This document shows, piece by piece, positions 1 to 10,322 of a stretch of 64,000 bases of DNA (positions are counted from its first letter, which is position 1; the number at the start of each line of letters is the position of its first letter). The position numbers and the translations under genes are program-made. This stretch comes from Porphyra umbilicalis (taxonomy: Eukaryota; Rhodophyta; Bangiophyceae; Bangiales; Bangiaceae): NCBI GenBank assembly GCA_002049455.2, contig KV918877.1, forward strand, positions 151,670-215,669. Reading direction: 5' to 3'. The notes under the pieces are model-generated. The model did not search any database and was not told the origin of the DNA. It worked only from the letters and a program-made list of their open reading frames with translations.

Positions 1-238
1 CACCTGCCACCATATTTGCCCACTGCTTGCGGAGTGCGTCAATGCCGCGCTTGTCTCGCATCGCTCTCACCCCCGCGTCCTTCTCGTTGCGCAGCATGTG
101 GAGCCAGTCCTTGAGCACGCGACCCCAAAACTCCTTGCCCGACTGGTCCGTTCCGCGGATCGGATTATTGGCCTCGATCAGCCACGCGTCGCTGAGCGCC
201 ATGTTTTCCACCACCGCCCATACCGGGCCGCGCCCCAT
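1..238 (-). CDS. NAM/SANT-like DNA-binding domain protein (partial, runs off left edge)
   Basis: Reading the minus strand from an ATG at 238 gives 79 codons that stay open to the window edge. The translation begins MGRGPVW and contains WAVVENMALSDAWL, NPIRGTDQSGKEFWGRV and a final DKRGIDALRKQW. The order of a Trp-led helix, an acidic AL..AW helix, the G-T-D/N-Q-S...FW.RV block and a terminal L...W helix is that of the Myb/SANT-like 'NAM-type' domain common in plants, oomycetes and algae, often in Harbinger-type transposon partners or domesticated regulators. The same frame is open upstream of the ATG, so the start is a choice based on the conserved domain beginning almost at once. It lies in a different frame from the ORF at 165-1457, which it overlaps. 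Nuclear DNA binding is inferred from the family; catalytic function is not expected. Confidence 0.55.
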   Translation of the reverse strand, partial: MGRGPVWAVVENMALSDAWLIEANNPIRGTDQSGKEFWGRVLKDWLHMLRNEKDAGVRAMRDKRGIDALRKQWANMVAG

Positions 239-1457
239 AGTGTCCGACGGCGGCGCCGCCGGCGTTGCCAACCGACTCGGCGGCGTCACCACCACGGCGA
301 CGCGACGCCGGTGGAAGGGGGGGTCGGCCGCCGCCGCAGCCCAACCGTTTAGGCGTAGGCCGATTGACGGCAGCGGCAGCCGCTCCCGCGCTGGCGTCGG
401 TCCGCGCCACAACCGGTTGCTGCACGTATCTACCCGTGAGGTAGGACACGGCGGCCGCTGCCTTGTTGGAGGCCACCGCCAACCTAGCTGCGGTAGCCTC
501 GGCGTTCTTGGCCGCGCGCTTGGCCGCAGCGGTGATCGCCGCCGACGCCCGGTAGGAGGCTCGCGCGGACTCCGACTCGGCTGCGGCCGCGGCGGCCGCA
601 GCGGCTGCCCTGGCCGCCGCGGCAACGGCAGCTGCTGTGGCGTCGGCGACTGCGGAACGGCGGTTCGTCACCAGTCGCTCGGGACTGCGCGGCCGCACGG
701 TCCGCCGTTTCCGCTGGGCCTGTTGGGCCCACTGCTCGCGGGGAGGCCAATAGCCAAAGAGTGAGAAAGAGGATGAGAAAGAGGATGCGCCAGATGTGGA
801 TGCCGCCGCAGATGCGGCGGTCGTGAAGGCTAGCCGTTCGGCGGCGGTCCGCTCCCCCACCTCCGCGGGCTCGGCGGTAGGTTGTCGGGCGGCGGCCCGC
901 TCTCCCTCCTCCGCGGGCTTGCCGGTCGTTGGTCGGGTGGCGGCCCGCCCCCCCACCTTTGCGGGCTCGACGGTCGTCCGCCCGTTCACCGGGGTGGGTT
1001 GGGTGGATAGCAGTCTGGCGGCGGGCCGCCGCTCCACCTTGGCGGGCTCGACGGTCGGCGGTCGGGTTGCGGGCCGCCGCTCCACCTCGGCGGGCTTGGT
1101 GGTCGCCCGATCGTCCACCGTTGTGGGCTTGGTAGTCGGCAGTCGGGTGGCGGACCGCCCCCCCACCTTGGCGGGCTTGACGGTCGTCCGCCCGTCCACC
1201 GCGGTTGGCTTGGTGGTTGGCGGTCGCGCAGCGGAGCGCCCCCCCACCGCGGCGGGCTTGACGGTCGTCCGCCCGTCCACCGCGGTGGGCTTGGTGGTTG
1301 GCAGTCGTGCGGCGGAGCGCCCCCCCACCGCGGCGGGCTTGACGGTCGGCGGTCGGGAGCCGGACCGCCGCCCCACCTCGGAGGGCTCGACGGTCGGCGG
1401 TCGGGCGGCAGGCCGGCCCCCGATCTTGGCGGGCTTTTCGGTCGCCCGCCGGTCCAC
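165..1457 (-). CDS. Uncertain Lys/Arg/Pro/Ala-rich repeat ORF
   Basis: A 430-codon open frame on the minus strand. The N-terminal half is a run of short basic repeats of the type TVKPAAVGGRSAARPPTTKP, encoded by the minisatellite at about 840-1500. The C-terminal half is alanine-rich (ADATAAAVAAAARAAAA, then YLTGRYVQQPVV). Two other frames are open across the same repeat, including a Pro/Arg-rich minus-strand frame at 986-1960, so openness alone is weak evidence. The Ala-rich part with scattered Lys/Arg and a YWPPREQWAQQAQRKRRTV segment looks more protein-like than the alternatives. It could be an upstream exon or linker of the NAM/SANT-like gene, or not a gene at all. No family recognised. 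Confidence 0.22.
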   Translation of the reverse strand: MDRRATEKPAKIGGRPAARPPTVEPSEVGRRSGSRPPTVKPAAVGGRSAARLPTTKPTAVDGRTTVKPAAVGGRSAARPPTTKPTAVDGRTTVKPAKVGGRSATRLPTTKPTTVDDRATTKPAEVERRPATRPPTVEPAKVERRPAARLLSTQPTPVNGRTTVEPAKVGGRAATRPTTGKPAEEGERAAARQPTAEPAEVGERTAAERLAFTTAASAAASTSGASSFSSSFSLFGYWPPREQWAQQAQRKRRTVRPRSPERLVTNRRSAVADATAAAVAAAARAAAAAAAAAAESESARASYRASAAITAAAKRAAKNAEATAARLAVASNKAAAAVSYLTGRYVQQPVVARTDASAGAAAAAVNRPTPKRLGCGGGRPPLPPASRRRGGDAAESVGNAGGAAVGHYGARPGMGGGGKHGAQRRVADRGQ

Positions 1458-1500
1458 CGCGGTGGGCTCGGTGGCTGGCGTTCGGGCGGTCGCCCTCCCG
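840..1500. repeat. Degenerate GC-rich minisatellite (81-bp composite unit)
   Basis: The motif GGCGGGCTTGACGGTCGTCC and its neighbours recur. Two clear copies start at 1181 and 1262, 81 bp apart, each made of a ~33-bp and a ~48-bp sub-unit. The units are multiples of three, which keeps frames open on both strands. Confidence 0.6.
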
Positions 1501-2009
1501 TCCTCCTTATTGGGCTTGGCCGCCTACCTCCAGGAGGCGGCTGCCCGCCTCTCGCCCCTTGCTGCAGCGGTCTTGGTGGTGGCGGCGGGCAGCAGCACTG
1601 GCACTGGCATTGGTCGAGGTGGGGCGCGACTGCCGCCACCCACTGTGCGACGCGTTGGCGCTCCCGTCTCCGCTGCTCCCTCCGCCGCGCGGTGTTGTCA
1701 ACTCGCTTCATGCGGGTCATGGCGGTCGCAGGAGGCAGCCGCAGCCGCCCTTTTGTAGGGGCAACCGGCGGCCCGAGGAGCCCGGTCGCAGCCGGCAGCG
1801 ACAGCCGGCCGTGCCTGCCGGCGGCAGCCGCTGCCCGCCACCACGCGATCCGCCGGCGTCGGAAGCCCGAGCGGCCACCGCGGGGTGGCCAGGCGGCGGC
1901 CGCGAAGGGCGCCGAGGCGGAGGAAAAAAGCGCGGGCGCCCCAAACCCGCCGGCAGCCAAAAACCCGCCGGCGGCAGCCGCAAACCCGCCGGCGGCAGCC
2001 GCTAACGCG

Positions 2010-3965
2010 GCCGCCGCCAGCCGCTGTCAGCAAAGCTGGGAGCTAGAGTGGAGCAAAAGGAGGTCGGGGGAGCAGGGGCGAGCCCGCTGCCACCGCGGCC
2101 AAAAGTGGACCCAAGACGCGGGCAAGAAAAGCGCGCGCTGTCCAGAGCTCACGAGCGCCACCCGCTGACAGCTGCAGGGGGAACCCCGGCAGAACCCACC
2201 AACGAAGCACGCACCAATGAGTGGGAAAAAAGGCGCGCGCGGAAAGTGCGCGCGCGAAAGACGGCGGTCCACGCGACGGCGGCGCAGGCGATGATGGGCG
2301 ATGGCGGGCACGGGCGACGGTGGGGGCGCAGGCGACGGAGGTCGTTGGCGGTGAGGGTGGGCGCAGGCGACGGTGGGATCGTTGTGGGACTCAGGCGAGG
2401 GCAGAGTGGCGAGGCCCCTGCCACCACAGGCTCACATGAGCACATTGCTCCCAGAGGCCGTTCACCGGCCACAGGGCTCCGTCAGGGCCCTCTTCCTGTG
2501 GGGTCGTGCGCATGCAGGTGCTGACAATCTGTCCCGCACGAGGGCGCACAAGTAAAAAGGGTGGCGATGCCCCCGCCAGAGACAGCAGCCAATGACCAGC
2601 CTCTGATCGGGGCGGGCCCTCCACCCGAAATAGGGGGAGAGAGAGGCCGCGAGGATCCGCGCAGCAGTTGTGGCTGTATGGCCTGCGGGCCACCTCGCAA
2701 GTGCGACCAACACGAGGCGGCTGCCTCACCTCCATCTCGCCGTCGCATCCTCACGTCCGCCTGTCAAACTGAGAGTACGCCACATGGCGCCAATTCTAGG
2801 CCCCAGCCAGCGAGAGCGTGGCCGCGTCACCGCCTGTTGAGGGTGTGTGGAGTAGGCAGCGCCATAATCTGGGGCCAACGATGCGGGGCGTACGGGCAGC
2901 ACACGGTTAGGAGCAATGCTTCTTTTGATTGGTGTACACAAGGCCGTTCCAGCGGCTCAATTTGGCATAGAAAAGCTGCCAGCGGTGCCTCGTGCGAGGC
3001 AAGAATGGTGTGATTGGCTGATTCAGTCTCGGCGGTTGCCTCGTCAGACGGGCTGGGAACACAATGTCACAGGCTGCGGGCCACTCCACTCCTTCATTTC
3101 GTGGTCACTCGTCTCTTTAGCCACATGCGGATGGCTGCTTTCCATTCGTAGCGTCACTCAGAGGTAGGCGCACAGAAGTCAGACGGAGCTCCGTTGCCCT
3201 CGCTCGATGGCACGGCCTCTTTCTTTCAGGCGGTCGAGCCTCGTCCCTCGATAGACTACGGTCTCCTAGTCACACTTCTGACTCAGCAGTAGTAGTGAGT
3301 GGCCACCATACATCCGAGTCATGCCGCCTGCTGAAACACCGCATGCCGCTGCGACGACCAAGGCTACACATGTGACAGGCGACCTGGCCTTCTGACAGCC
3401 TTGCGGGCTTGCGACGCTCATCGCCTGCTCACGACAGGGGAAACGTAGAGCGCTTCTTCGTTCCTTTGGCCTGGCTTTTGTCTTCTGGAACTTCATTGGC
3501 TCAAGAGACATGGTCCAACGACACGGTGGCAGCCTGGGGTGCTGCCATGTGTCAGATGATTGTCGTATATCAGCACGATCGGCCACTTCGCGTCGTGAAT
3601 GTGCGTCGTGTCTGCGTCGTGGCAGACGATCGCGACCTTCTACCAGCCTGAGCAGAGGAATCTCGGGCGGATCACAGGGATCTGGCCTTGCTGGCGCCTC
3701 TCTGATTCCACTGAGATATACTCCATTGGAATAGACTACGAACAACCCAACGTCAATCGGGACTATTGGAGAAAAGGTAGCCCGCTCCCGATTAACTCTA
3801 TTGCACATATCGTCCATTTCGGCCGCCCTTGATAGGTGACCTCTGAGAGGGCGCCACGTCGCATGCCCAATTGAGAATTTAAGAACATAGTCCCGACATT
3901 GGTGTCCTTGATCTCAGGCTCCCGTTCAAATGTCCACAGTTCTGACGATCGTTATTGCGGCCGCA
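2010..3965. other. No supported gene
   Basis: GC-rich at first, then more balanced from about 2.9 kb. Only short ORFs with random-looking composition are present. I see no domain, RNA gene or transposon end. Confidence 0.4.
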
Positions 3966-5947
3966 GCGCAGTGGTGACTAACCGGGGGTGGGACAAAAAC
4001 GCCATTTTGGGCCATGTGGCCCCCCACATTCGGACACGGAATCGGCCTGTGCGGGGTCACACACGCAGACTTTTTCCACAAACCTTTGTGGATGATTCCA
4101 GGCACGTGCGTGCAATACCCTGGCCTTCAGGGCTGTGGCGCGCTCGGCGACGCATTGACACCGGGCACGCCGGCCGGTTCTAGGCCGCGGGAGCGCACGG
4201 GGACACGTACAGCCACGTTGCCGTGGTGGGGGGGGCGTCGGGCGAGGAAAGGGGTGCCGCCTCCGCCACCGCAGCGGCGGCGGCCCGCCGGCGTCGCGCG
4301 GCGCCCACGGGCGAGGCCGTCACTCCGCCGCGCAGCGCACCTGCGCACGGCGGGCAGGGCGGCCGACACGGCGCACGGGCGGGCGGGTGGGACTGATCGC
4401 CGCGCGACGAGGCGCCTGTAACCTCGCCGCTAGATGGCGTCAGAAACCGCCGACGCGCCGCCGCAACAGAAGACGGCGCGCAGGCGCGATCACCCGCGGG
4501 TCATCGTGGGCGCGTCAAGCCCCGGAAGTCGCTGCGCGCGGTCACCGCACGCAACTCGGGGCAGTGGAGGGGGCACGGGGGCAGGCTCTTTCCGGGCTCA
4601 GTGACCCCTGTGGAACGACAGTCCTTCTCAGCCACGTAACTCCATTCGTTTTTAGCGTCATCGCGACCCTTCCAACACTGACCCCTCTTTTTCAGTATTG
4701 GGGCTGCGTGGATAGTTCACTGGCCAGAAACGGTCGCCGTGTCAAATGGCTGTCGGCTCACGCCGACTATTGTCACAGTGTCCCCTTCTCGGGCGGGGCG
4801 ATCAACGGTCAGACCTCAAGGGATATGCCCCTCAAAACATAGACTTGCAGGCCAGTGTCGGCAGACTTGAGCTCACTGATAGGTCTAGAAAGGCCGGTGG
4901 CTGGTGAGAGTCTGCTCGCACTTCATGTGGAAGGGCCTCGCTCTAAGCGGTTGACGGTGCGGTCCCAGCAAGTTGAGGAGAGCAGCGACGCGAATCGAAC
5001 ACGTTGTGGTTCTCAGCAAGAGACATTGCGACGATCCGTGGCGCGAGAGGCCAATGCGTATCATTCAGTCGCGCTGTCATGCCCTTGAGAAAGGTGACAG
5101 AGCTGACGGGCCGCGCGACCCTGTCTTTTTGAGTCCGACGCGAGGCCGCGCACCCGTCAACCTCTGCCGTGGTGCCGGCGGCTGATGGCAGGCACCGCGT
5201 GCCTGCTTTTGAAATGTTCGGCACAGGCCAATGAAAGTGGGTCATCGAGGGAGACATGCTTTCTCAAAGTTTGACACGTCCTCGTTGTGCGTCTGACCAA
5301 TGAGAGGGCAGCCGTTGTTGGGGCAGAGACACTCTTGGGGTCACCTCTGCCCCATTCCGACCCGATTTGGGGCAGCACCGGCCCCAAGATGTCGCTGCCC
5401 CAATAACGAGATTTGGACTTACCGGAAGGATCTTAAATCTTCCAGGACGTACCAATCGCTTGTTGGGCCTGTCGTTGTTGTTACCGCACTCGACACTGCC
5501 CCAATAAGCAACTATAGACACGTTTTAATTAAATATGTGTACGTGTCTGCAACGTGTGCGATATCGTTATTGGGCCAGCTGTTGTTGGATGTGCTCTCAG
5601 ATCCCTGAGGACACGAATGCAGGCTGCCACCTCTGAAACGAAGAGCAAGTCCCTTGATCTAAGTATATGTGTGCATCACTACACTTTGAGAGCACCCTGT
5701 CCTAAAGGCCAGGGAATTCTTCCTGTCTTCTTGGGTTGGATGTCTGTACACCGCCGGAAGCGTCTCGACGAGAGGAAGAGCATGGCGCCCAGTCTGGCCG
5801 CCCAAGTGGACAGGAAGTGCGCTTCACAAAGGTTTGTGGGAACAATCTGCGTGTGTGACCCCGCACAGGCCGATTCTGTGACCGAATGTGGATCCACATG
5901 GCCAATATTGGCATTTGTGTCTCACCCCCGTTTAATCACCACTGCGC
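3966..5947. mobile_element. Non-autonomous DNA element with ~125-bp terminal inverted repeats
   Basis: The segment 3966-4090 is repeated inverted at 5825-5947. Both outer ends read GCGCAGTGGTGA and the two arms share CACACGCAGA and CCACAAACCTTTGTG blocks with scattered substitutions and small indels. Long TIRs of this kind are typical of Mutator-like or foldback elements, but no transposase ORF lies between them and I could not find a convincing target duplication at the edges. A copy of the 0.7-kb dispersed repeat (4095-5718) fills most of the interior. Confidence 0.6.
4095..5718 (+). repeat. Dispersed 0.7-kb repeat, copy A (with ~0.9-kb insert)
   Basis: Begins ATTCCAGGCACGTGCGTGCA followed by CCCTGGCCTTCAGGG, and ends CACTTTGAGAGCACCCTGTC then CTAAAGGCCAGGGAATT, so CCCTGGCCTT is found inverted at both ends. 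Copies B (33962-34670) and C (52890-58284) share the ends and the GC-rich interior. Compared with B, copy A carries about 0.9 kb of extra sequence between roughly 4682 and 5590, which contains several GCCCCAATA motifs. No coding capacity recognised; a MITE is the likely nature. Confidence 0.65.
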
Positions 5948-7667
5948 AGCGGGGCTCGTGGGGCGCAGCTCTGCTGCGCCGCGTCGCCGCCCACTGCGGC
6001 GTCAGCGCTGCTTCCGTGGCTCCCTCCCACCTCCTACTGGTGGGCCGCGCGGCAGCCGCCGACGCGGCGGGTGGCCGCCCTCCTGCCCCCTGCCGTCGTG
6101 GTCGCCGGGACGGGCGCGTGGCGAGCGCGTGCCTGATCCCTACGCCCACTCCCCCTTCCCCCTCCCACCCGTCCGACCGGCGGCGGGGCGCCAAGTTGGC
6201 GCCGCCAACTCCCCAACGGGCACGCCGGCGGATCGTCAGAAAAGTCGACACGCTGGACGAGGGGTCCTTTGGTTCAGCCTTCCGCCGGGGCAGCTGTTCG
6301 CAAACGGGCAGGACCCCCATTCCATATGTGTTCAGGTGCATGGCTCTGGGTCACGGGACTCTCACAATTGCCACGCATCTTTGGGCTTGAACCTGCTATG
6401 AAGCACGCCATAAGGACCGATGGTTCTTGGTGGAAATCCAAGGCCTCATGAAAAATAGGAAGCAGCCAAGCGCACAAGATGATGAAAGGGATCGGACGGG
6501 GGAGAGGTGCGGGTGAAGACGGGACCCACACGAGTAGGACGCGGCTTCGGAGGCGCGGCCACTCACTGCCGCAAGGATCCGCACCTCACTCCCTCCCCCC
6601 CCCACAAAGCGGCACAAATGTATATCTGATATGTCACACACGGTGGGCAGGCAACTCAAACCGCCTCACACACGACACACAATCACGACGAAGGTGATAT
6701 CTCCTGGTTAGCGGGAGATGGGGTGCTTAACTCAATCTAGTGCGACCATTGGCTTGTTTTAGTCATAACCTAAAAGTGGACCTCGTGTTTGGTCTGCTGA
6801 TGCCGCGGAGCCAGTGCCTGGCAGGCTTTTTTGGAACGAGATTTCCTCCCGTTCAGTCTCCCATTTTCGAACGGAAGAGTGAACAGAATCGACTCCAGTC
6901 CAGCGGGTCCGCGAACAGGACTCCCGTCCAGGCTCCCCCCCCCCCCGTTCGGGACGTCGGTTTTCTGACGATCCCCGTGACGGATGCGCCGCCGGGCCGC
7001 GCCACGAGGCCGCTGCACCAGCGGGCGCGCGGGTGCCGGGCCCCCGCCCGTGCTGCACTGGCCGGCGGGACGGCCCGACAACAGCCGCCCCCACCCCCTG
7101 TGCCCCCCACCGGCGGCTGCGCCGCCCACGTGCGTGGGGGGGGCGCCCACGTGCGCCGCGGCGGCGGTCGGTGCCCCCCGCGACGCGTGCGCGCCTGGCG
7201 TAGGCGTGGCTGCGGGGGGGGTGGGGGGGGAGGGAAAACGGCCACCTGACCAGATCCCACAGGGGGGCGTGAGAGGAACGAAGGGAGGCGGGGAACGGAG
7301 GGGGGGGGGGCGGTTGTCGATGCATCTCGAGCCCCTCCGCCTCCCTGTGCCCGCCACCACACGTGCAGCCTCTGCGGACGCGTCCCAGTGGAGGCCGTCA
7401 ACCGCCGCCGGCGCGATGGGCTGGTGTGGTGTCTCGCCCGGCCGACGCCCCTCCACCCGCACGTACGGTTGTTGCCGCTGGCCGGGGGCTCTTGGCCGCC
7501 TCCCCACCGCCACCTTCTGATCTTCCGCAGGTCGGCGCCATCCTCCGCCCCTGTATCGTCGGGCTACGCCTGTTGCCGACGTGGGATCCCATCCCACATC
7601 CCCACCGTCAGCCCCCCTCTCCCCTTGCCGCGGCCGTCCCGCACGCATCCTCTCCACGCTGCCGGGC
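5948..7667. other. No supported gene; upstream region of the CCT gene
   Basis: Mixed composition, becoming very GC-rich from about 6.9 kb with C and G homopolymer tracts. Long minus-strand open frames here (into the CCT gene) are antisense shadows. No conserved domain seen. Confidence 0.4.
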
Positions 7668-8864
7668 ATGGACGACCACAGCGGCGGCGGCCCTCTGGCG
7701 CCGTCCGTGGACGTTGCCGCGTTCACAGACGGCGGCATGGCGGACGGCGAAAGCGGCGGGTGCGGCGGCGGTGATCGCAGTGGCGACGGTAGCAGCGACG
7801 GCGGCGTCGCGACTGCCGTCGCTCCGCTGCATTCGCCATCGCCACCCTTTTCCGCCGCCGCCGCAGCGGCGGCGGCCGACGCTCTGTGGGCGCCACCGCC
7901 GTGGCCACAGTCACAGACGGCAATGGCGACGGCCGACTGGGAGGTCTGGTGGGGGGATGTGACGGCCGCTGCCGAGGACCCGCCGGGGCTGTGGGCGGGC
8001 TGGTTTCCCGACGAAGGCGGGGGGGCCGATGCGCCACTGCCGTCACCCGTGGCCGCCACGCCGCTGTCGATGGCGGCGGGCCCCCCAGCCACGGCGCTGC
8101 CCCCACCCCCGCCGCCGCCGACAGCCGTAGCCACGCTGGGAGCGGCGAGCCGGCTCGACAAGGGCCCTCGGACCGCGTCGCCGCGCCACTTTGGTGGTGC
8201 CATGGCCGACCTGGCCGCTACGCTCCCGCCCGGGACGATTGACCGCGCCGTCGGCCGCACGGCGGCGGTTGTCATAGGGCGCGCCAAAGCCGCGGCGGCG
8301 GCCGCAGCGGCGCTCGCCCTGCCGCCGCCACTGATGCTACCAAGCCCTCTGCTGCCACCGCCATCGTGGACACCACCACCGCCAACGGGGGACGTACCAT
8401 CCACCTCCGACGCGGTCGACGTGGCCGCTTGCTTTGACGCGCTCATTGGCGTTGGCGCAGGCGTGACGCCGCTGCCGCCACCGTTGCCGCTGGCGAGCGG
8501 CGGCGCCAACAGCCACGTCGGCAGCCCCGTCTCGCTCGTCACGACCGACGGCTCCGCGTCGGACACATCGTCGGTGGTGGCCTACCGAGCCGCCGCCGCC
8601 GCTGCGACTGCTGTCACCGTGTGCTGCCCCAATGACAGCGGCGATGGCCGCGGCGCCGGTGGCGAAGATGTGGCGGCGGCCACGGCCGCCGACGCATCTC
8701 TCACCGCAGCCGCCCGAACAGTGGCACTGTGTCGCTTTCGTGCCAAGAAGGCGTTGCGGCGGGCGCGGCGTGGCGCGCCCGCCGTCGCGCTCACCGCCGA
8801 CCGGGTGCACATTGCCAAGACGCGGCCGCGCGTACGCGGCCGCTTTGTGCGCCTGCCGGTATAG
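7668..8864 (+). CDS. CCT-domain protein (CONSTANS/TOC1-type C-terminus)
   Basis: 398 codons from ATG 7668; the frame is open further upstream but only from a GTG. The body is low-complexity, rich in Ala, Pro, Gly and Asp, with acidic Trp patches such as WEVWWGDVTAAAEDPPGLW and WFPDEGGG that could act as activation segments. The last ~48 residues (about 350-398) form a CCT motif: an Arg-rich helix VALCRFRAKKALRR, then HIAKTRPRVRGRFVR, matching the family signature of basic residues with the invariant RPR.RGR(F/Y). In plants CCT proteins bind DNA or NF-Y partners and act in light, clock or nutrient responses. No B-box or receiver domain is visible, so this is a CCT-only protein. A paralogue lies 1.5 kb downstream in convergent orientation. 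Exact role cannot be inferred. Confidence 0.75.
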   Translation: MDDHSGGGPLAPSVDVAAFTDGGMADGESGGCGGGDRSGDGSSDGGVATAVAPLHSPSPPFSAAAAAAAADALWAPPPWPQSQTAMATADWEVWWGDVTAAAEDPPGLWAGWFPDEGGGADAPLPSPVAATPLSMAAGPPATALPPPPPPPTAVATLGAASRLDKGPRTASPRHFGGAMADLAATLPPGTIDRAVGRTAAVVIGRAKAAAAAAAALALPPPLMLPSPLLPPPSWTPPPPTGDVPSTSDAVDVAACFDALIGVGAGVTPLPPPLPLASGGANSHVGSPVSLVTTDGSASDTSSVVAYRAAAAAATAVTVCCPNDSGDGRGAGGEDVAAATAADASLTAAARTVALCRFRAKKALRRARRGAPAVALTADRVHIAKTRPRVRGRFVRLPV

Positions 8865-10322
8865 TCACGGGGGGGCACAACCGCCGCCACCACCGCGTTT
8901 CGTCTCGTGTATAGTTTGGGTTTGCGAGACGCGAGTGTGTCCCGGCAGTTTTCCTTGTAGATAAATACGCCCACGCTGCCACTGGGCGGTTGAGTACCGG
9001 AGCAATATAGCGAGCAACCGACATTGGGCGCCGCCAGACAGCGCGGCCACTCTCGTCAGACACTGGCGGCCGGGCGCAAACCGCGGCGGGGGATGACGCC
9101 AGTCCCGCCCACTTTCCATTCGGGCGCGCCAGCGCGGCATCTCGTGAAGGGAACCAAACCATAAAACCAGCTGGTTCTCCCTCCCCTGGTGCGTCCTGCG
9201 CCTCTGTCGCCCGCAAAGCGCTGGGTGAGGGGGGGGGGGAAGGCTCGCCAGCCGTACCGGACTGCCGCGGCCAAAGATGCACGCAGGCGGCAGCTTGCGT
9301 GTGTCGGATGGCGCGAGCGTCCTGTGATGCGGAACCATTCGATCCAAGCAAATATTTAGTGCCCAAGACGCTGATTTGATTCCGCCACGAGTGAGTTGTT
9401 GGGTGCCTGCACTGGGCGTGTTCCGCACGCGACGGGCTTGTTTGACGTACGAGGATGCAATTCCCATCTATCTTTCTCTTCCCGGTGATGGCCTACGCTG
9501 CCAGCATTCGTTGGCTACGATGTACCGCTGTGCACACCACGTCGTCGTATACGCTGTAGTCCCAAAAAACTCCCGAGTCCTGAGTGGCCACAAAATGGAA
9601 TCACGAGCGGGCAGGTACCGCAGATGCCAGCCGAGGGATGGCAGGTGAAGCTGCGTACAGACATCTTTCAACGAGGCGGCAGCAGCACGCTGACTGCAGA
9701 GAAAGGAAAACTTGGGCCACATCAGTAGCGGGGGGTCTGGCGACGGCGAGAGGCGCGTACTCGCCGGCGCTGAGAAATTCTCCCTCCAACATGTTTCCAC
9801 AAGGGAATTGCTTGCGGTCGGACCTGCCGGTGGCCGTCGGCGGCCGTCTGTAGCCAATACAACTGCCTGTGTCCCACGCAACCGCATCTACCGAGCGAGT
9901 GCGACGCCGCTGTCCGCCACCGCGTTGGCTATGCAACGGGAGAGTGCAGCTGCCCTAGAATCCATAGAAAGGTCGGACGCGCACAATGTTGATACTTGTT
10001 TCTCGTTGAACATACGGCGGGCAGACACACAGAAGGCGATAGTCATTGTATGCAGTCTCTCTTCTCCAATGCCGTCCATCCTCGTTGGCAGCTGACCGGC
10101 ACAGAAGTAGCCCTAAATTTAGCGTTTCCTCAAGAAAGAACAAGTCGTCCTCACGGCCAGTGCAGCGCTGATTCGCTGCTACCCACCCTTGGCGAAGAAC
10201 AGAAGCGACAGGACTGAAGACAGGCTGTATAGCAGAAACAGAAACATGAAGTGAAACAATACACAAGAGAAAATGCAAAACACAGAGGAGCGACAAGGGC
10301 AAAACACTCGCCACGACGGCGT
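8865..10322. other. Intergenic spacer between two convergent CCT genes
   Basis: No ORF with recognisable features. It holds the 3' flanks of both genes. Confidence 0.5.

Noticed and set aside
6770-8566. 598-codon minus-strand frame
   Set aside because: Antisense of the CCT gene and its GC-rich upstream DNA; low-complexity translation without motifs, whereas the plus strand carries a CCT motif.
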